Positions 26,010 to 34,367 of a stretch of 64,000 bases of DNA are shown piece by piece. Below the pieces are notes generated by a model. That model did no database searches, was not told the origin of the DNA, and worked only from the letters and a program-made list of their open reading frames with translations. Numbering within the stretch: the stretch's first letter is position 1; each line of letters begins with the position of its first letter. Source of the stretch: Bordetella genomosp. 4 (lineage in GTDB: Bacteria; Pseudomonadota; Gammaproteobacteria; Burkholderiales; Burkholderiaceae_B); NCBI RefSeq assembly GCF_002261185.1, contig NZ_NEVQ01000013.1:496001-560000 (forward strand), in the 5' to 3' direction. Position numbers and translations under genes: made by a program.

Positions 26010-26312
26010 GGAATCCTTGTTTGCCCTACGCGGCGCCCGGCATAAACGGACCCCGCGCCGCAAAAAAACGCATCAAAACAGACCGCAACGCCAATCTCAT
26101 GAATGGCATTATCCCGAAGACACATGTTTTGCCTCGAGATGGCCCGGCACAAATAAATACGCCACGCTTGCCACGGCGCGGCGGCGCTACCCCAAAGGGG
26201 TTCCCTGCAAGGGTCTCCTCAGAGGGAAGACTTTCCTATCAACGGCCGATGGCACCTTACCCCGTCCCGCCGGCAGGACACCCCGACGGGACGTTCATGC
26301 CTTGAGGCAGCT
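26010..26312 (-). other. Gap upstream of ppiD: structured, no gene recognised
   Basis: No credible ORF, tRNA or known riboswitch was found. On the minus strand there is a G+C-rich hairpin around 26256-26287 (CGTCCCG...CGGGACG with further pairs) and a CCCC-TTT-GGGG hairpin near 26191-26202, followed by an A/T-richer stretch to the ppiD start. It could be a leader or a small RNA; nothing conserved was recognised. In many betaproteobacteria hupB precedes ppiD; it does not here. Confidence 0.35.
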
Positions 26313-26345
26313 GGGGCAAAAAAGGGCGAACCGATTCGCCCTTGC
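26313..26345 (-). terminator. Rho-independent terminator after dmeF
   Basis: Read on the minus strand, GGGCGAA-TCGG-TTCGCCC is followed by six T residues. It stands about 65 bases after the stop of the metal exporter gene at 26401 and ends the dmeR-dmeF transcript before the ppiD promoter region. Confidence 0.8.
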
Positions 26346-26400
26346 CACTGCTATAACCGCACTAGGTTAGCCGCCGGAGTTTACCATTGTCAGCGGGATA

Positions 26401-27444
26401 TCAGACAAGCGGTTTGGCAGCGTCCGTCAGAGGGGCGACTTCCACCGTCAAGTGACGGATTTCATCGATAGAAGCGAGCTTGGCGCGAATCTCGCCTGCA
26501 GTAATACCAGCCGCTGCCTTGACGCTGACGATGGCTGCCCTCGCCTGCGGGCCGATCTGCCAGACGTGCAGGTCAGTGATGGTCGTGCCGGTGCATGATT
26601 CAAGGGCATCCCGGATCTCCTCGGCGACGTGATCGTCCGTGGCATCCAGCAGGATGCTGCTGGTGTCACGCATCAGTGTCCAGGCCCAGCGCGCGATGAC
26701 GGCAGCCCCGACGATGCCCATGACAGGATCGAGCCATACCCAGCCGAGATAGCGGCCTGCCAGCAAGGCCAGAATAGCCAATACCGAGGTCAAGGCATCG
26801 GCCATCACATGTAAATAGGCCGACCGCAAGTTGTTATCCTGGCCGTGGCCATGAGCATTGTGCTCGTGGTCTTTGTGCTCGTGGCGATGATGGCCGTGAC
26901 TGGCATGTCCGTGGCTGTGCGCCTCATGGCTATCGTGGTCCCGATGACCGTGCGCGTGATGATGGTGCCCATGGTGATGCCCGTGCCCGCCCGAGAGCAG
27001 CATGGCGCTCACGATATTGACCAGCAACCCGATGACCGCAATAACGGTGGCCTCGCCGAACGCCACCGAGCTCGGATTGACCAACCGGAGCGCCGATTCC
27101 ACCCCGATGAACAGCGCCACGATGCCGAGGATCAAGGCGGAGGCGAAACCAGCCAATTCGCCGACCTTGCCCGTCCCGAAGCTGAATGCACGATCATCTG
27201 CATGACGTTTAGCGTATCTGTATGCCGCAGCTGCGATGCCCAGCGCCCCAGCGTGGGTCGCCATATGAAAACCATCGGCCAGCAAGGCCATGGAGCCCGT
27301 GACATAGCCTGCGATGACCTCCCCCACCATCATGACGAACGTCAGGGCGACGACCCAGGTCGTGCGTTTTGCGTTGGCGTCGTGGTCGCGGCCGAGGAAC
27401 GAATGTCCATGCTGGTCCGCTGACAGGTTGTCGATCGTATGCAT
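26401..27444 (-). CDS. dmeF: Cation diffusion facilitator, DmeF-type Co2+/Ni2+ exporter
   Basis: A 347-residue inner-membrane CDF antiporter with six transmembrane helices. The metal site residues are in 'LADGFHMATHAGAL' (H-x3-D type, TM2) and 'AYLHVMADALTSVLAILALL' (HxxxD, TM5). Between TM4 and TM5 lies a long His/Asp loop (about residues 152-205, more than 20 His), and the C-terminal cytoplasmic domain has 'TTITDLHVWQIGP'. It exports divalent metal in exchange for protons; the His loop and the adjacent RcnR-type repressor favour Co/Ni (DmeF) over Zn (CzcD). The start at 27444 fits the family; the gene is 105 bases after dmeR. Confidence 0.88.
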   Translation of the reverse strand: MHTIDNLSADQHGHSFLGRDHDANAKRTTWVVALTFVMMVGEVIAGYVTGSMALLADGFHMATHAGALGIAAAAYRYAKRHADDRAFSFGTGKVGELAGFASALILGIVALFIGVESALRLVNPSSVAFGEATVIAVIGLLVNIVSAMLLSGGHGHHHGHHHHAHGHRDHDSHEAHSHGHASHGHHRHEHKDHEHNAHGHGQDNNLRSAYLHVMADALTSVLAILALLAGRYLGWVWLDPVMGIVGAAVIARWAWTLMRDTSSILLDATDDHVAEEIRDALESCTGTTITDLHVWQIGPQARAAIVSVKAAAGITAGEIRAKLASIDEIRHLTVEVAPLTDAAKPLV

Positions 27445-27549
27445 TGTGTAACTCGATAGGGCCAGATTACAGAGACGGAAAGAATGCAGCGGCAAGGCTG
27501 CAGGATCAGCTGATACGTGTGTCTGATGTCATGGACGTTCAACAGTCCA

Positions 27550-27825
27550 TTACTTGGAGTAACGCCGGATGGCTGTGACCAGTGCCTCGACCCCCTGCTG
27601 CCGTTCATCTTCGGTCAAATCCGGATGGGCGACGTGCTCGCGGGCGTGGGCTTCGAGCAATTCATCCAACAGGCCATTCAGCGCGCCTCGGGTCGCTGCG
27701 ACCAGATGCAGGATCTTGTCGCAGTCGGCCTCGGTCTCCAGAGAACGCTGGACCGCCTGGACCTGCCCTGCAATCCGTTGTACGCGCTTGAGCAGTTCAT
27801 CTTTGTGAGTCGATAAATGGGACAT
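27550..27825 (-). CDS. dmeR: CsoR/RcnR-family metal-sensing repressor (DmeR-like)
   Basis: A 91-residue all-helical repressor. The residues of the RcnR Ni/Co site fall at the canonical numbers: H3 (MSH), C35 (EADCDKIL), H60 and H64 (EAHAREH). Copper CsoR proteins have a Cys-His-Cys set instead, so Ni2+/Co2+ sensing is inferred. It precedes the dmeF exporter on the same strand. Metal binding would release the operator, for which ATACC-N7-GGTAT at 27829-27845 is the candidate; this overlaps its own strong ribosome site (AGGAGG). DmeR-DmeF pairs are described in rhizobia and agrobacteria. Confidence 0.9.
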   Translation of the reverse strand: MSHLSTHKDELLKRVQRIAGQVQAVQRSLETEADCDKILHLVAATRGALNGLLDELLEAHAREHVAHPDLTEDERQQGVEALVTAIRRYSK

Positions 27826-27828
27826 AGG

Positions 27829-27845
27829 ATACCCTCCTAAGGTAT
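27829..27845. promoter_or_regulatory. DmeR/RcnR operator candidate ATACC-N7-GGTAT
   Basis: The 5+5 bp inverted repeat flanks a C/G-rich centre and resembles the A/T-flanked C-tract sites of RcnR and DmeR. It covers the Shine-Dalgarno of dmeR and lies 27 bases before the manganese riboswitch on the other strand, so repressor binding could influence both transcripts. Confidence 0.55.
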
Positions 27846-27872
27846 AAGCAGCTTAACATGAACTCTGCTAAA

Positions 27873-27993
27873 CTCCCGGTTCTCTCTGGGGAGTAGCTTC
27901 CTTTCAGGATTATCTGAAAGAGGCTTGCGTCAACACTCTTGGCCCAACCGTGGCCATGGCGCAAGCGGCCCTTGCGGCTTGGCGAGACCATAG
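27873..27993 (+). ncRNA. yybP-ykoY manganese riboswitch upstream of mntP
   Basis: The conserved blocks are in order: GGTTCTC (5' side of P1), GGGGAGTAGC (first loop), GCGTCAACA...CTTGGC (second loop region), a GC-rich arm with GCAAGCGGCCCTTGCGGC, then GGCGAGACCA closing P1 (GAGACC 27984-27989). This is the yybP-ykoY Mn2+ aptamer, which in E. coli also sits before mntP and turns expression on with Mn2+. A GCCGGGC/GCCCGGC hairpin between it and the ATG (about 28009-28043) probably forms part of the expression platform. Confidence 0.9.
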
Positions 27994-28058
27994 ATCCTTC
28001 ACATCCTGCCGGGCGTGTGATTGGTCTATGTTGTCCATGCCCGGCTGATCAGGTCACG

Positions 28059-28631
28059 ATGAACGCACTTTCCACGCTCGTGCTCGCTTTAGCGATGTCC
28101 ACGGACGCTTTTGCCGCCGCTGTCAGCAAAGGCACTGCCCTGCACAAACCCCGCTTCCCAGAGGCCCTGCGCACAGGGGTCATCTTCGGTGTCATCGAAG
28201 CCCTCACGCCGCTCATAGGCTGGGCGCTAGGGTCCGTCGCCGCGAAATACGTCCAGGAATGGGATCATTGGATCGCGTTCGTCATGCTCTGTATTCTGGG
28301 GCTGATGATGATCCGCAATGCGTTCAAGCAAGAGGATGAGGAATCAGCCCCCGTAAGCCGTCATTCATTCTGGCTGCTGGCTGCCACTGGATTTGCCACC
28401 AGCATTGACGCCATGGCGGTCGGTGTCAGCCTCGCCTTCATCGACAACAACATCGTCGTCACCGCCATCGCCATCGGCCTGGCGACCACGTTGATGGTCA
28501 CAATAGGCGTCATGGTGGGCCGCGCTCTGGGCAGTATTGCCGGTAAACGTGCCGAAATCCTGGGCGGAATCGCGTTGATCGGGATCGGCTCCACGATTCT
28601 TTACGAGCATCTCACGGCAGCAGGACTCTGA
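28059..28631 (+). CDS. mntP: Manganese efflux pump MntP
   Basis: A 190-residue inner-membrane exporter with six helices in two repeats. Each repeat has the conserved acidic motif: '[17 protein letters not shown]' (residues about 8-24) and '[16 protein letters not shown]' (about 113-128), whose Asp residues bind Mn2+ in this family. Length matches E. coli MntP (188). The ATG at 28059 is the start that keeps the riboswitch untranslated; the longer frame from 27939 would run through it. It exports excess Mn2+, with expression induced through the upstream aptamer. Confidence 0.93.
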   Translation: MNALSTLVLALAMSTDAFAAAVSKGTALHKPRFPEALRTGVIFGVIEALTPLIGWALGSVAAKYVQEWDHWIAFVMLCILGLMMIRNAFKQEDEESAPVSRHSFWLLAATGFATSIDAMAVGVSLAFIDNNIVVTAIAIGLATTLMVTIGVMVGRALGSIAGKRAEILGGIALIGIGSTILYEHLTAAGL

Positions 28632-28665
28632 ACGTTTCTCCAGGCTGCGTCCATGGCTGCATAGA

Positions 28666-29619
28666 TCAAGCCGCATTCAGCCAACTCTGCCCCGAGGCCA
28701 GTGCGTCCGCCCTTTGCGAGATACGGCCGTGGATCGCCGCGATTTCGTGAGCCTGACGCAGCGCCTTGAACCCAGGGCGATCCGCCATACGGCGTTGCTT
28801 ATCCTCGGGGCGCAGTGTGGTGACATCGACGTTCTGAAAGAAATCGCGATTGCCCCCGTCCGCCCACGACTCGGAATAGACGCCATGGGCCAGCACCACA
28901 TCGAACTGGTCCAACTCTACGTGGTAGTACGACACGCTTGTCACCTGATCTTCTTGCGTGATCGTGATGCCGTTGATCAGATCATGGGCACGCACCAGTA
29001 CGCCCTCGACGTACAGATGATGCCAAGGCGAGACGAGCAGATCCTGTGCCGGCTGGTTGTCGCTCAATGCATTCTTGCGAACACGTACAGGCGCACAGCG
29101 GGCTTTTTGTGCGGCGGTACGCAACTCAAACGCGCCATAGTTGCGCCACCCTATCCACTTGACCGTACGCCATCCCGTACTGCCACGGACCTGCCAGCCC
29201 GGCACGAGGTTTTCGATGGCTACTGGCCCCGAGGGGGTCTCAATCAACGTGCCACGCACAAAACATACTGGAAACACGTCTGCGGGATCAGTCGAAAAGG
29301 GAATCGTGTCGCCGACTTCGTAGGACTGGCTGAAGTCAGTGGTCAGATAGGATAGATAGGGCGCCTCGCCCATCTGCGCCATGATACCGTTACTCGTAAC
29401 GCCGATAATCCTCACGTCCTCGAAGAGTTGAGTCTCTCCGTCGACTGTGGTTTCGACCGTCACAGTATCCCCGATCGCGAAACTGCCATCATCGGACCCT
29501 TCGGTGACACGGTAGCTCACATTCGATGTCACGGGTAACTTGTAAAGCACAACACCCGCGTTGTCTACGAGATAGCCATGACTATTAGCTGGGTACTCGA
29601 ACGTAAATGATTGGCTCAC
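28666..29619 (-). CDS. Hint-domain protein 1 (Hedgehog/intein fold, Hint_2)
   Basis: A 317-residue protein. Residues 1-115 are a beta-rich region of unknown fold ('SFTFEYPANSHGYLVDNAG'). From C119 ('PVCFVRGTLIETPSGPVAIENLVPG') a Hint domain begins, with the N-terminal Cys of the self-processing site and the later His block 'LLVSPWHHLYVEGVLVRAHDLING'. A charged helical tail of about 70 residues ends the chain. Start is GTG at 29619 after AAGGAATC. There is no signal peptide. The second half is almost identical to the neighbouring Hint protein 2. The role is unknown; Hint domains cleave or splice their own chain in some secreted proteins. Confidence 0.8.
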   Translation of the reverse strand: MSQSFTFEYPANSHGYLVDNAGVVLYKLPVTSNVSYRVTEGSDDGSFAIGDTVTVETTVDGETQLFEDVRIIGVTSNGIMAQMGEAPYLSYLTTDFSQSYEVGDTIPFSTDPADVFPVCFVRGTLIETPSGPVAIENLVPGWQVRGSTGWRTVKWIGWRNYGAFELRTAAQKARCAPVRVRKNALSDNQPAQDLLVSPWHHLYVEGVLVRAHDLINGITITQEDQVTSVSYYHVELDQFDVVLAHGVYSESWADGGNRDFFQNVDVTTLRPEDKQRRMADRPGFKALRQAHEIAAIHGRISQRADALASGQSWLNAA

Positions 29620-29835
29620 TGCGATTCCTTTTAATTAACCGAGCGCCAGAAGCGTTCACTGCTCACGCAGCCAGACACACCATGACAACAAATGCTGTTT
29701 TATGTTTAAAAATATAGCATTTGATGGTCAAAATGTGATCAAAAAGAATGGAGAGCAACAATCAGAAACACCACGTCTGGATGGCCGACTCGATATCCGA
29801 TCTTCGGGATCTGCCAGGCGGAGCTTGCATTTTTT

Positions 29836-29854
29836 GGGGCGCTACAGGCGCCCC
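29836..29854. other. GC hairpin in the gap between the two Hint genes
   Basis: GGGGCGC-TACAG-GCGCCCC is a perfect 7-bp stem 26 bases after the stop of Hint gene 2 (minus strand), with a run of A after it on that strand instead of T. It may mark the 3' end of that mRNA. The remainder of 29620-29880 is AT-richer and probably holds the promoter of Hint gene 1. Confidence 0.45.
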
Positions 29855-29880
29855 GATGCAAAGGCTCAGCGCCGTGCAGA

Positions 29881-30837
29881 TCAAGCAGCATTCAATAAGC
29901 GCTGCGCCGGGGCCAATGCGCCCGCCCGTTGCGCAAGACGGCCATGGATCGGCGCGATCTCTCGAGCCTGACGCAGCGCCTTGAAACCGGGACGGTCCGC
30001 CATGCGGCGTTGCTTGTCCTCAGGGCGCAATGCGGTGACATCGACGTTCTGAAAGAAATCGCGATTGCCGCCGTCAGCCCACGACTCGGAATAGACGCCA
30101 TGGGCCAGCACCACGTCGAATTGATCCAACTCCACGTGGTAGTACGACACGCTTGTGACCTGCGTTTCCTGGGTGATCGTGATTCCATTGACCAGGTCAT
30201 GGGCACGCACCAGCACGCCGTCGACGTACAGATGATGCCAAGGTGAGACGAGCAGATCCTGTGCCGGTTGATTATCAGCTATTGCATCCTTGCGAATACG
30301 TACCGGCGCGCAGCGCGCTTTTTGTTCGGGCGTACGCAGTCCAAACGCGCCATAGTGGCGCCAACCCACCCATTTGACCGTACGCCATCCCGTACTGCCG
30401 AGAACTTGGTTGCCTGGAACAAGCTCTTCGATAGCTACCGGCCCCGAGGAGGTCTCAATCAACGTGCCACGCACGAAACAGACCGGAAATGTATCCGTGG
30501 TGGAATACGGAAATGTGTCTCCCACCTCATAAGACTCGCTCAGGTCGGTCGTGAAATAGGTTGCGCTGAATCCCCCTTCGACATGGAGGAGGATCCCTGT
30601 ACCCGTCACCCCGCCGATCGTCCCGGAACCGATATAAACGCCGTCTTCATAGAGATCAACAGCATCGCCCGTACTGAACGCGCCGTCGTCAGCGTCTTGC
30701 GTCACAGTATAGGTGCGAGTCTCTGTTATCGGGGATTTGATGACCACCTGATCGGTGTATTGGCTGAACTCGGTACCCGTGTAGACCGTATACCCAAAAC
30801 TGCCGGCCGGAAGGGTGAATGTGAACGACTGGCTCAT
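29881..30837 (-). CDS. Hint-domain protein 2 (paralogue of Hint protein 1)
   Basis: A 318-residue protein with the same plan: 'MSQSFTFTLPAGSFGYTVYTG' start, a beta-rich N-terminal region to about residue 115, then the Hint domain from C120 ('PVCFVRGTLIETSSGPVAIEELVPG') with 'SPWHHLYVDGVLVRAHDL' and the same helical tail. The N-terminal regions of the two proteins are clearly divergent, while the last ~200 residues are near identical. ATG at 30837 follows GAGGAATCGT. Tandem duplication followed by homogenisation of the Hint part is the simplest explanation. Function unknown. Confidence 0.8.
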   Translation of the reverse strand: MSQSFTFTLPAGSFGYTVYTGTEFSQYTDQVVIKSPITETRTYTVTQDADDGAFSTGDAVDLYEDGVYIGSGTIGGVTGTGILLHVEGGFSATYFTTDLSESYEVGDTFPYSTTDTFPVCFVRGTLIETSSGPVAIEELVPGNQVLGSTGWRTVKWVGWRHYGAFGLRTPEQKARCAPVRIRKDAIADNQPAQDLLVSPWHHLYVDGVLVRAHDLVNGITITQETQVTSVSYYHVELDQFDVVLAHGVYSESWADGGNRDFFQNVDVTALRPEDKQRRMADRPGFKALRQAREIAPIHGRLAQRAGALAPAQRLLNAA

Positions 30838-30896
30838 ACGATTCCTCAAACCGCGCGGCAAAGACGGCAAGCGCCAGCGCAACCAGATATAAAAAG

Positions 30897-30920
30897 ACAA
30901 AAATGCGGCCGAAGCCGCAA
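30897..30920 (-). terminator. Terminator between the VOC gene and Hint gene 2
   Basis: On the minus strand TGCGGC-TTCG-GCCGCA is followed by a T-rich stretch (TTTTTGTCTTTTT). It lies about 120 bases after the VOC gene stop and about 60 before the Hint gene 2 start, so those genes are separate transcripts. Confidence 0.7.
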
Positions 30921-31041
30921 AGTATCACATTAATTGTCTAAATGTAATATCCATCAGGCACGACAGGCGATGACAATCCACGCCTCAGGATGGCGTCTTA
31001 CCGAACAACAGGGGCGCCGAACGTTTCGACCTGCCCCGGCC

Positions 31042-31521
31042 TCAGCCGCGCCGCGCTGCTTCAATCGTCGCGATATCGATTTTTTGCATTGTCATCATGG
31101 CATCGAAGGCGCGCTTCGCAGCAGCAGGATCGGGATCGGTGATGGCTTCGAGCAGGACTCGGGGCGTGATTTGCCAGGACAATCCCCAACGATCCTTGCA
31201 CCAACCGCAATCGCTCTCCTGGCCTCCATTGCCGACGACGGCATTCCACAGACGGTCGGTTTCCGCCTGGTCGTCAGTGGCGATCTGAAACGAGAACGCC
31301 TCGCTGTGCTTGAACACCGGGCCACCATTCAGGCCAACGCACGGAATGCCAGCGACGGTAAATTGCACCGTCAAGACATCACCCTGCTTGCCATCGGGAT
31401 AGTCGCCCGGGGCTCGGAGAATATCCCCCACCGAGCTATTGGGAAAGGTTTCGGCGTAGAACGTCGCAGCGTCCAACGCGTCGCGGTCGAACCACAAACA
31501 GATCGTGTTTTTGCTGCTCAT
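31042..31521 (-). CDS. VOC-family protein, PhnB-like (3-demethylubiquinone methyltransferase-type fold)
   Basis: A 159-residue protein with the glyoxalase-like beta-alpha-beta-beta-beta fold of the PhnB/'3-dmu-9_3-mt' family: 'NTICLWFDRDALDAATFYAETFPNSSVGDI', 'GDVLTVQFTVAGIPCVGLNGG', 'SFQIATDDQAETDRLWNAVV', 'CGWCKDRWGLSWQITP'. Despite the family's old name, activity as a ubiquinone methyltransferase is not supported by the fold, and the substrate is unknown. ATG 31521 follows a GAGGAGAC ribosome site. Single gene, with terminators on both sides. Confidence 0.85.
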   Translation of the reverse strand: MSSKNTICLWFDRDALDAATFYAETFPNSSVGDILRAPGDYPDGKQGDVLTVQFTVAGIPCVGLNGGPVFKHSEAFSFQIATDDQAETDRLWNAVVGNGGQESDCGWCKDRWGLSWQITPRVLLEAITDPDPAAAKRAFDAMMTMQKIDIATIEAARRG

Positions 31522-31614
31522 TGCGCGTCTCCTCAAAGAAATGCGGGGTCATCTGCCCCCTCAAAGTAACGCAAATCGTCTCCGGCGCGAATCCCGTATC
31601 GATCGTGTGACCCA

Positions 31615-31648
31615 TAAAAAATCGGCGCCCGCAAATTGCCGGGCGCCG
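31615..31648 (-). terminator. Rho-independent terminator of the liv operon
   Basis: On the minus strand CGGCGCCCG pairs with CGGGCGCCG and is followed by ATTTTTT. It stands 24 bases after the stop of the substrate-binding gene, the last gene of the seven-gene operon. Confidence 0.88.
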
Positions 31649-31671
31649 AATGTCACGGGCATGCAGAACAA

Positions 31672-32979
31672 TCAGTCTTTATAAACCTTGATCTGATCGC
31701 TCTTGAGCACCTCGGCACTCAAGCTCTTTTCGATCCAGCCCATCGAGGTCTCCTCAACGCCCGGGGTGACCAGATCGGCCGGCACGATGGTGATATCCGA
31801 CAGCACCTTGAACGGATACTTGTCGCTCTTTTTGGTCACGCCGAAAAGCTGTGCCTCCAGGCTCTGTCCGTCGACGCGATTGAGCGTCAGCTCGCGCCCA
31901 AAGCCTTTGAACTTGATGTCATGCATCGCCGCGGCCACCTGCTCGGGCGTAGGCCATGCTCCACCGTTGTCCTTGATGGCCTTTTCGTAACCCGCTTTCA
32001 GGCCATTGAGGGCTTGCACCATGTGGTACACCGAGTAAATCGGATAGGCGCCGGTTTTGTCATGGAATTTCTTGATGAACGCCTGGTGGGCGGGATCATC
32101 TTTGGTTTCCGGGTGCAGGAAATAATGATCGCCACGCGCGCCGACGTAAACGCCTTCGGGCAGAGCGTTGCCGAGCCGCTCCAGCGAGCTTTCCGCCAGG
32201 GACAGGACGAAAGTCGAGTTCTTGAACAGATTGCGTTGCGAGGCCTGGCGTACGAAATTATCCAGATCGCCGCCCCATGAGGTCGACAGGATCACGTCCG
32301 GACGCAGCGCCTGCAGGCGGCTGATTTCCGTGGAGAAGTCTGCCGCACCGAATTTCGGGAACATCTCGGCGACGACTTTCACATCGGGTTTGAATTTCTT
32401 CAGCGCTGCCATGAAGATGTCGCGCGAATCGCGGCCCCAGGCGTAGTCCTGGTTGACGATGGCCAGGGTCTTGAAGTCCGGCTTCACCTTCATCAGGTAC
32501 AGCACCTGTGCCACCATCTCGGTGGTGGCGTTGGCCTGGGTACGGACCACGTATTTGTATTTCTTGCCCTCCAGCGCTTTTTCCGTGCCGCAGTCCCACA
32601 GCACGTTCAGGACCTTCAGGTCCTCGGCGACCGGCGCCACGATATTGCAGTGGCCGCTGGAAATTGCCGACAGCATGACACGCGTGCCGCCCTCGGCCAA
32701 ACGGCGATACTCGGTCAACAGCTTTTCGCCGCCGCCGCCCTCGTCGATATAGCTGGGCACGATTTTCACGCCATCGATGCCGCCATTGGCATTGATGTCC
32801 TGGATCAAAATTTCGGCAGCATCGCGGGCGGGAATCCCGAACACCGAGGCCGAACCCGACAAATAGGTCGAGATGCCGACACTGAGCTCTTTGGGTTTGT
32901 CGGCGGCGTGGGCAAATGCCGCCACGCTCGATAGCAGCACGGCGCCCAGCATGGGGGTCAGCCTGGAAAGTTTCTTCAT
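31672..32979 (-). CDS. ABC transporter substrate-binding protein, branched-chain amino acid (LivK) family
   Basis: A 435-residue periplasmic binding protein (Peripla_BP_6) with signal peptide ending 'AAFAHAAD' near residue 25. Family traits: 'ELSVGISTYLSGSASVFGIPARDAAEILIQDINANGGIDGVKI', 'PVAEDLKVLNVLWDCGTEKA', 'VNQDYAWGRDSRDIF', 'ADFSTEISRLQALRPDVIL'. It is larger than classical LivK (about 370), like the ones for aromatic or other non-amino-acid solutes. It is the last gene of the livHMGF-SDR-ADH operon, separated by 64 bases from the ADH gene. The solute is unknown. Confidence 0.9.
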   Translation of the reverse strand: MKKLSRLTPMLGAVLLSSVAAFAHAADKPKELSVGISTYLSGSASVFGIPARDAAEILIQDINANGGIDGVKIVPSYIDEGGGGEKLLTEYRRLAEGGTRVMLSAISSGHCNIVAPVAEDLKVLNVLWDCGTEKALEGKKYKYVVRTQANATTEMVAQVLYLMKVKPDFKTLAIVNQDYAWGRDSRDIFMAALKKFKPDVKVVAEMFPKFGAADFSTEISRLQALRPDVILSTSWGGDLDNFVRQASQRNLFKNSTFVLSLAESSLERLGNALPEGVYVGARGDHYFLHPETKDDPAHQAFIKKFHDKTGAYPIYSVYHMVQALNGLKAGYEKAIKDNGGAWPTPEQVAAAMHDIKFKGFGRELTLNRVDGQSLEAQLFGVTKKSDKYPFKVLSDITIVPADLVTPGVEETSMGWIEKSLSAEVLKSDQIKVYKD

Positions 32980-33043
32980 TGTGTTGTCTCCTGGTCCAAC
33001 GGTTTATGTTGTCAATGCAAATGGGTAATGAAATGCACCCTCG

Positions 33044-34168
33044 TTAAAACACAATCGCGTCGCGCAGATTGCTCCCTGTGGCCAACTCGTCAAAACCTTC
33101 GTTGATCTGATCCAGCGTAAAGGACTTGCCCATCATCTTGTCTACCGGCAAACGGCCGCCTTTGTACAGATCGATATAGCGCCCAATATCGATGGCAGGC
33201 ACCCCCGAGCCCAGATAACTGCCTCGGATTTCGCGTTCCTCGCCCACCATTTGCGACAATGACAGCGAGAAACCCAGTTTGGGATTCGGCAGGCCTGAGG
33301 TAACGGTGGCACCGCCCCGGCGAGTCAGTTTGTAGGCAGTTTCAAACGCCGGCACCGCGCCCGCCATATCCAGCCCGTAGTGCACGCGGCCGCCAGCCAG
33401 GTCATAGAGATCGTCATCGCTCTTGACCTGCTTGGGGTTCACCGTATGCGTGGCGCCCAGCTCACGCGCCAAGGCCAGTTTGTCATCGGACAGATCCACC
33501 GCCACTACCCGGCGCGCGCCAGCTGCGACGGCAGCGAGCAAGGCGCTGAGACCCACGCCGCCCAAACCGACAATCGCCACATCGTCGCCTGCCTTGACGC
33601 GGGCGCGGTTCAACACCGCTCCCGCCCCGGTCAAGACGGCGCAACCGAATAGTGCCGCCTCGCGATGAGATAGTTCGACATTGACCTTGACGCATGAACG
33701 GCGTGACACCACGGCGTATTCGGCAAAGCACGACACACCGGTGTGGTGATTCAGATACTCGTCACCGACATGCAAACGCCGCGCGCCGCTCAACAATGTC
33801 CCTTGCGTATTCGCGGCCGCCCCTGGTTCACATAGTGCCGGCCTGCCCTCCAGGCAGGGATGGCAGCATCCGCAGCTGGGGACGAAGACCATGGCGACAT
33901 GATCGCCGGCTTTCAGATCCGTGACACCGGCCCCGACCTCCACGACCTCACCCGATGATTCGTGGCCCAGCACCATAGGCAGGCCGCGTGGGCGGTCGCC
34001 ATTGATGACGGATAGATCTGAATGGCAAAGGCCCGCGGCACGGATACGCACCAAGACTTCGCCAAAACCTGGCGGGTCCAGTTCGACTTCGGTGATTTGC
34101 AAGGGACGGCTGTCTGCATAAGGTGCAGTCAGGCCCATATTGCGCAAAACGGCGGCTTTGATTTTCAT
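33044..34168 (-). CDS. Zinc-dependent alcohol dehydrogenase (MDR family)
   Basis: A 374-residue NAD(P)-dependent medium-chain dehydrogenase. Catalytic zinc ligands are the Cys in 'AAGLCHSDLSV' and 'GHESSGEV'. The structural zinc set is 'CGCCHPCLEGRPALC', and the Rossmann motif 'GLGGVGLSALLAAVAAGARRVVAVDLSDDKLALA' starts near residue 196. It resembles the benzyl-alcohol / class-III group. It oxidises an alcohol to an aldehyde or ketone. ATG 34168 follows GGAGTTGTCG; the longer frame adds 20 residues with no family match. It sits 199 bases after the SDR gene in the liv-type operon. Confidence 0.92.
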   Translation of the reverse strand: MKIKAAVLRNMGLTAPYADSRPLQITEVELDPPGFGEVLVRIRAAGLCHSDLSVINGDRPRGLPMVLGHESSGEVVEVGAGVTDLKAGDHVAMVFVPSCGCCHPCLEGRPALCEPGAAANTQGTLLSGARRLHVGDEYLNHHTGVSCFAEYAVVSRRSCVKVNVELSHREAALFGCAVLTGAGAVLNRARVKAGDDVAIVGLGGVGLSALLAAVAAGARRVVAVDLSDDKLALARELGATHTVNPKQVKSDDDLYDLAGGRVHYGLDMAGAVPAFETAYKLTRRGGATVTSGLPNPKLGFSLSLSQMVGEEREIRGSYLGSGVPAIDIGRYIDLYKGGRLPVDKMMGKSFTLDQINEGFDELATGSNLRDAIVF

Positions 34169-34367
34169 CGACAACTCCGAAAAATCTGAACGCATGGCTG
34201 CTGCGAACCGGCTGCAGCAAAGACACATCTATGTAAAACCTCAGGCACCCAGCTATGCGTCAGTACCTGTCAATACGAATCGCTGAATCCTGTGCTGCAT
34301 GACTACGTCCTTCAATCGTGCCACACAGGATCGCATGACTACACCATTCAAAGCACGCCGCTCTGCA

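Noticed and set aside
26010-26400. tRNA or 6S RNA gene upstream of ppiD
   Set aside because: No T-loop GTTCGA motif, no cloverleaf and no 6S-like open bubble could be drawn with confidence.
28666-30837. Inteins
   Set aside because: The Hint domains are not inside a recognisable host protein and lack a C-terminal extein, so they are stand-alone Hint proteins.
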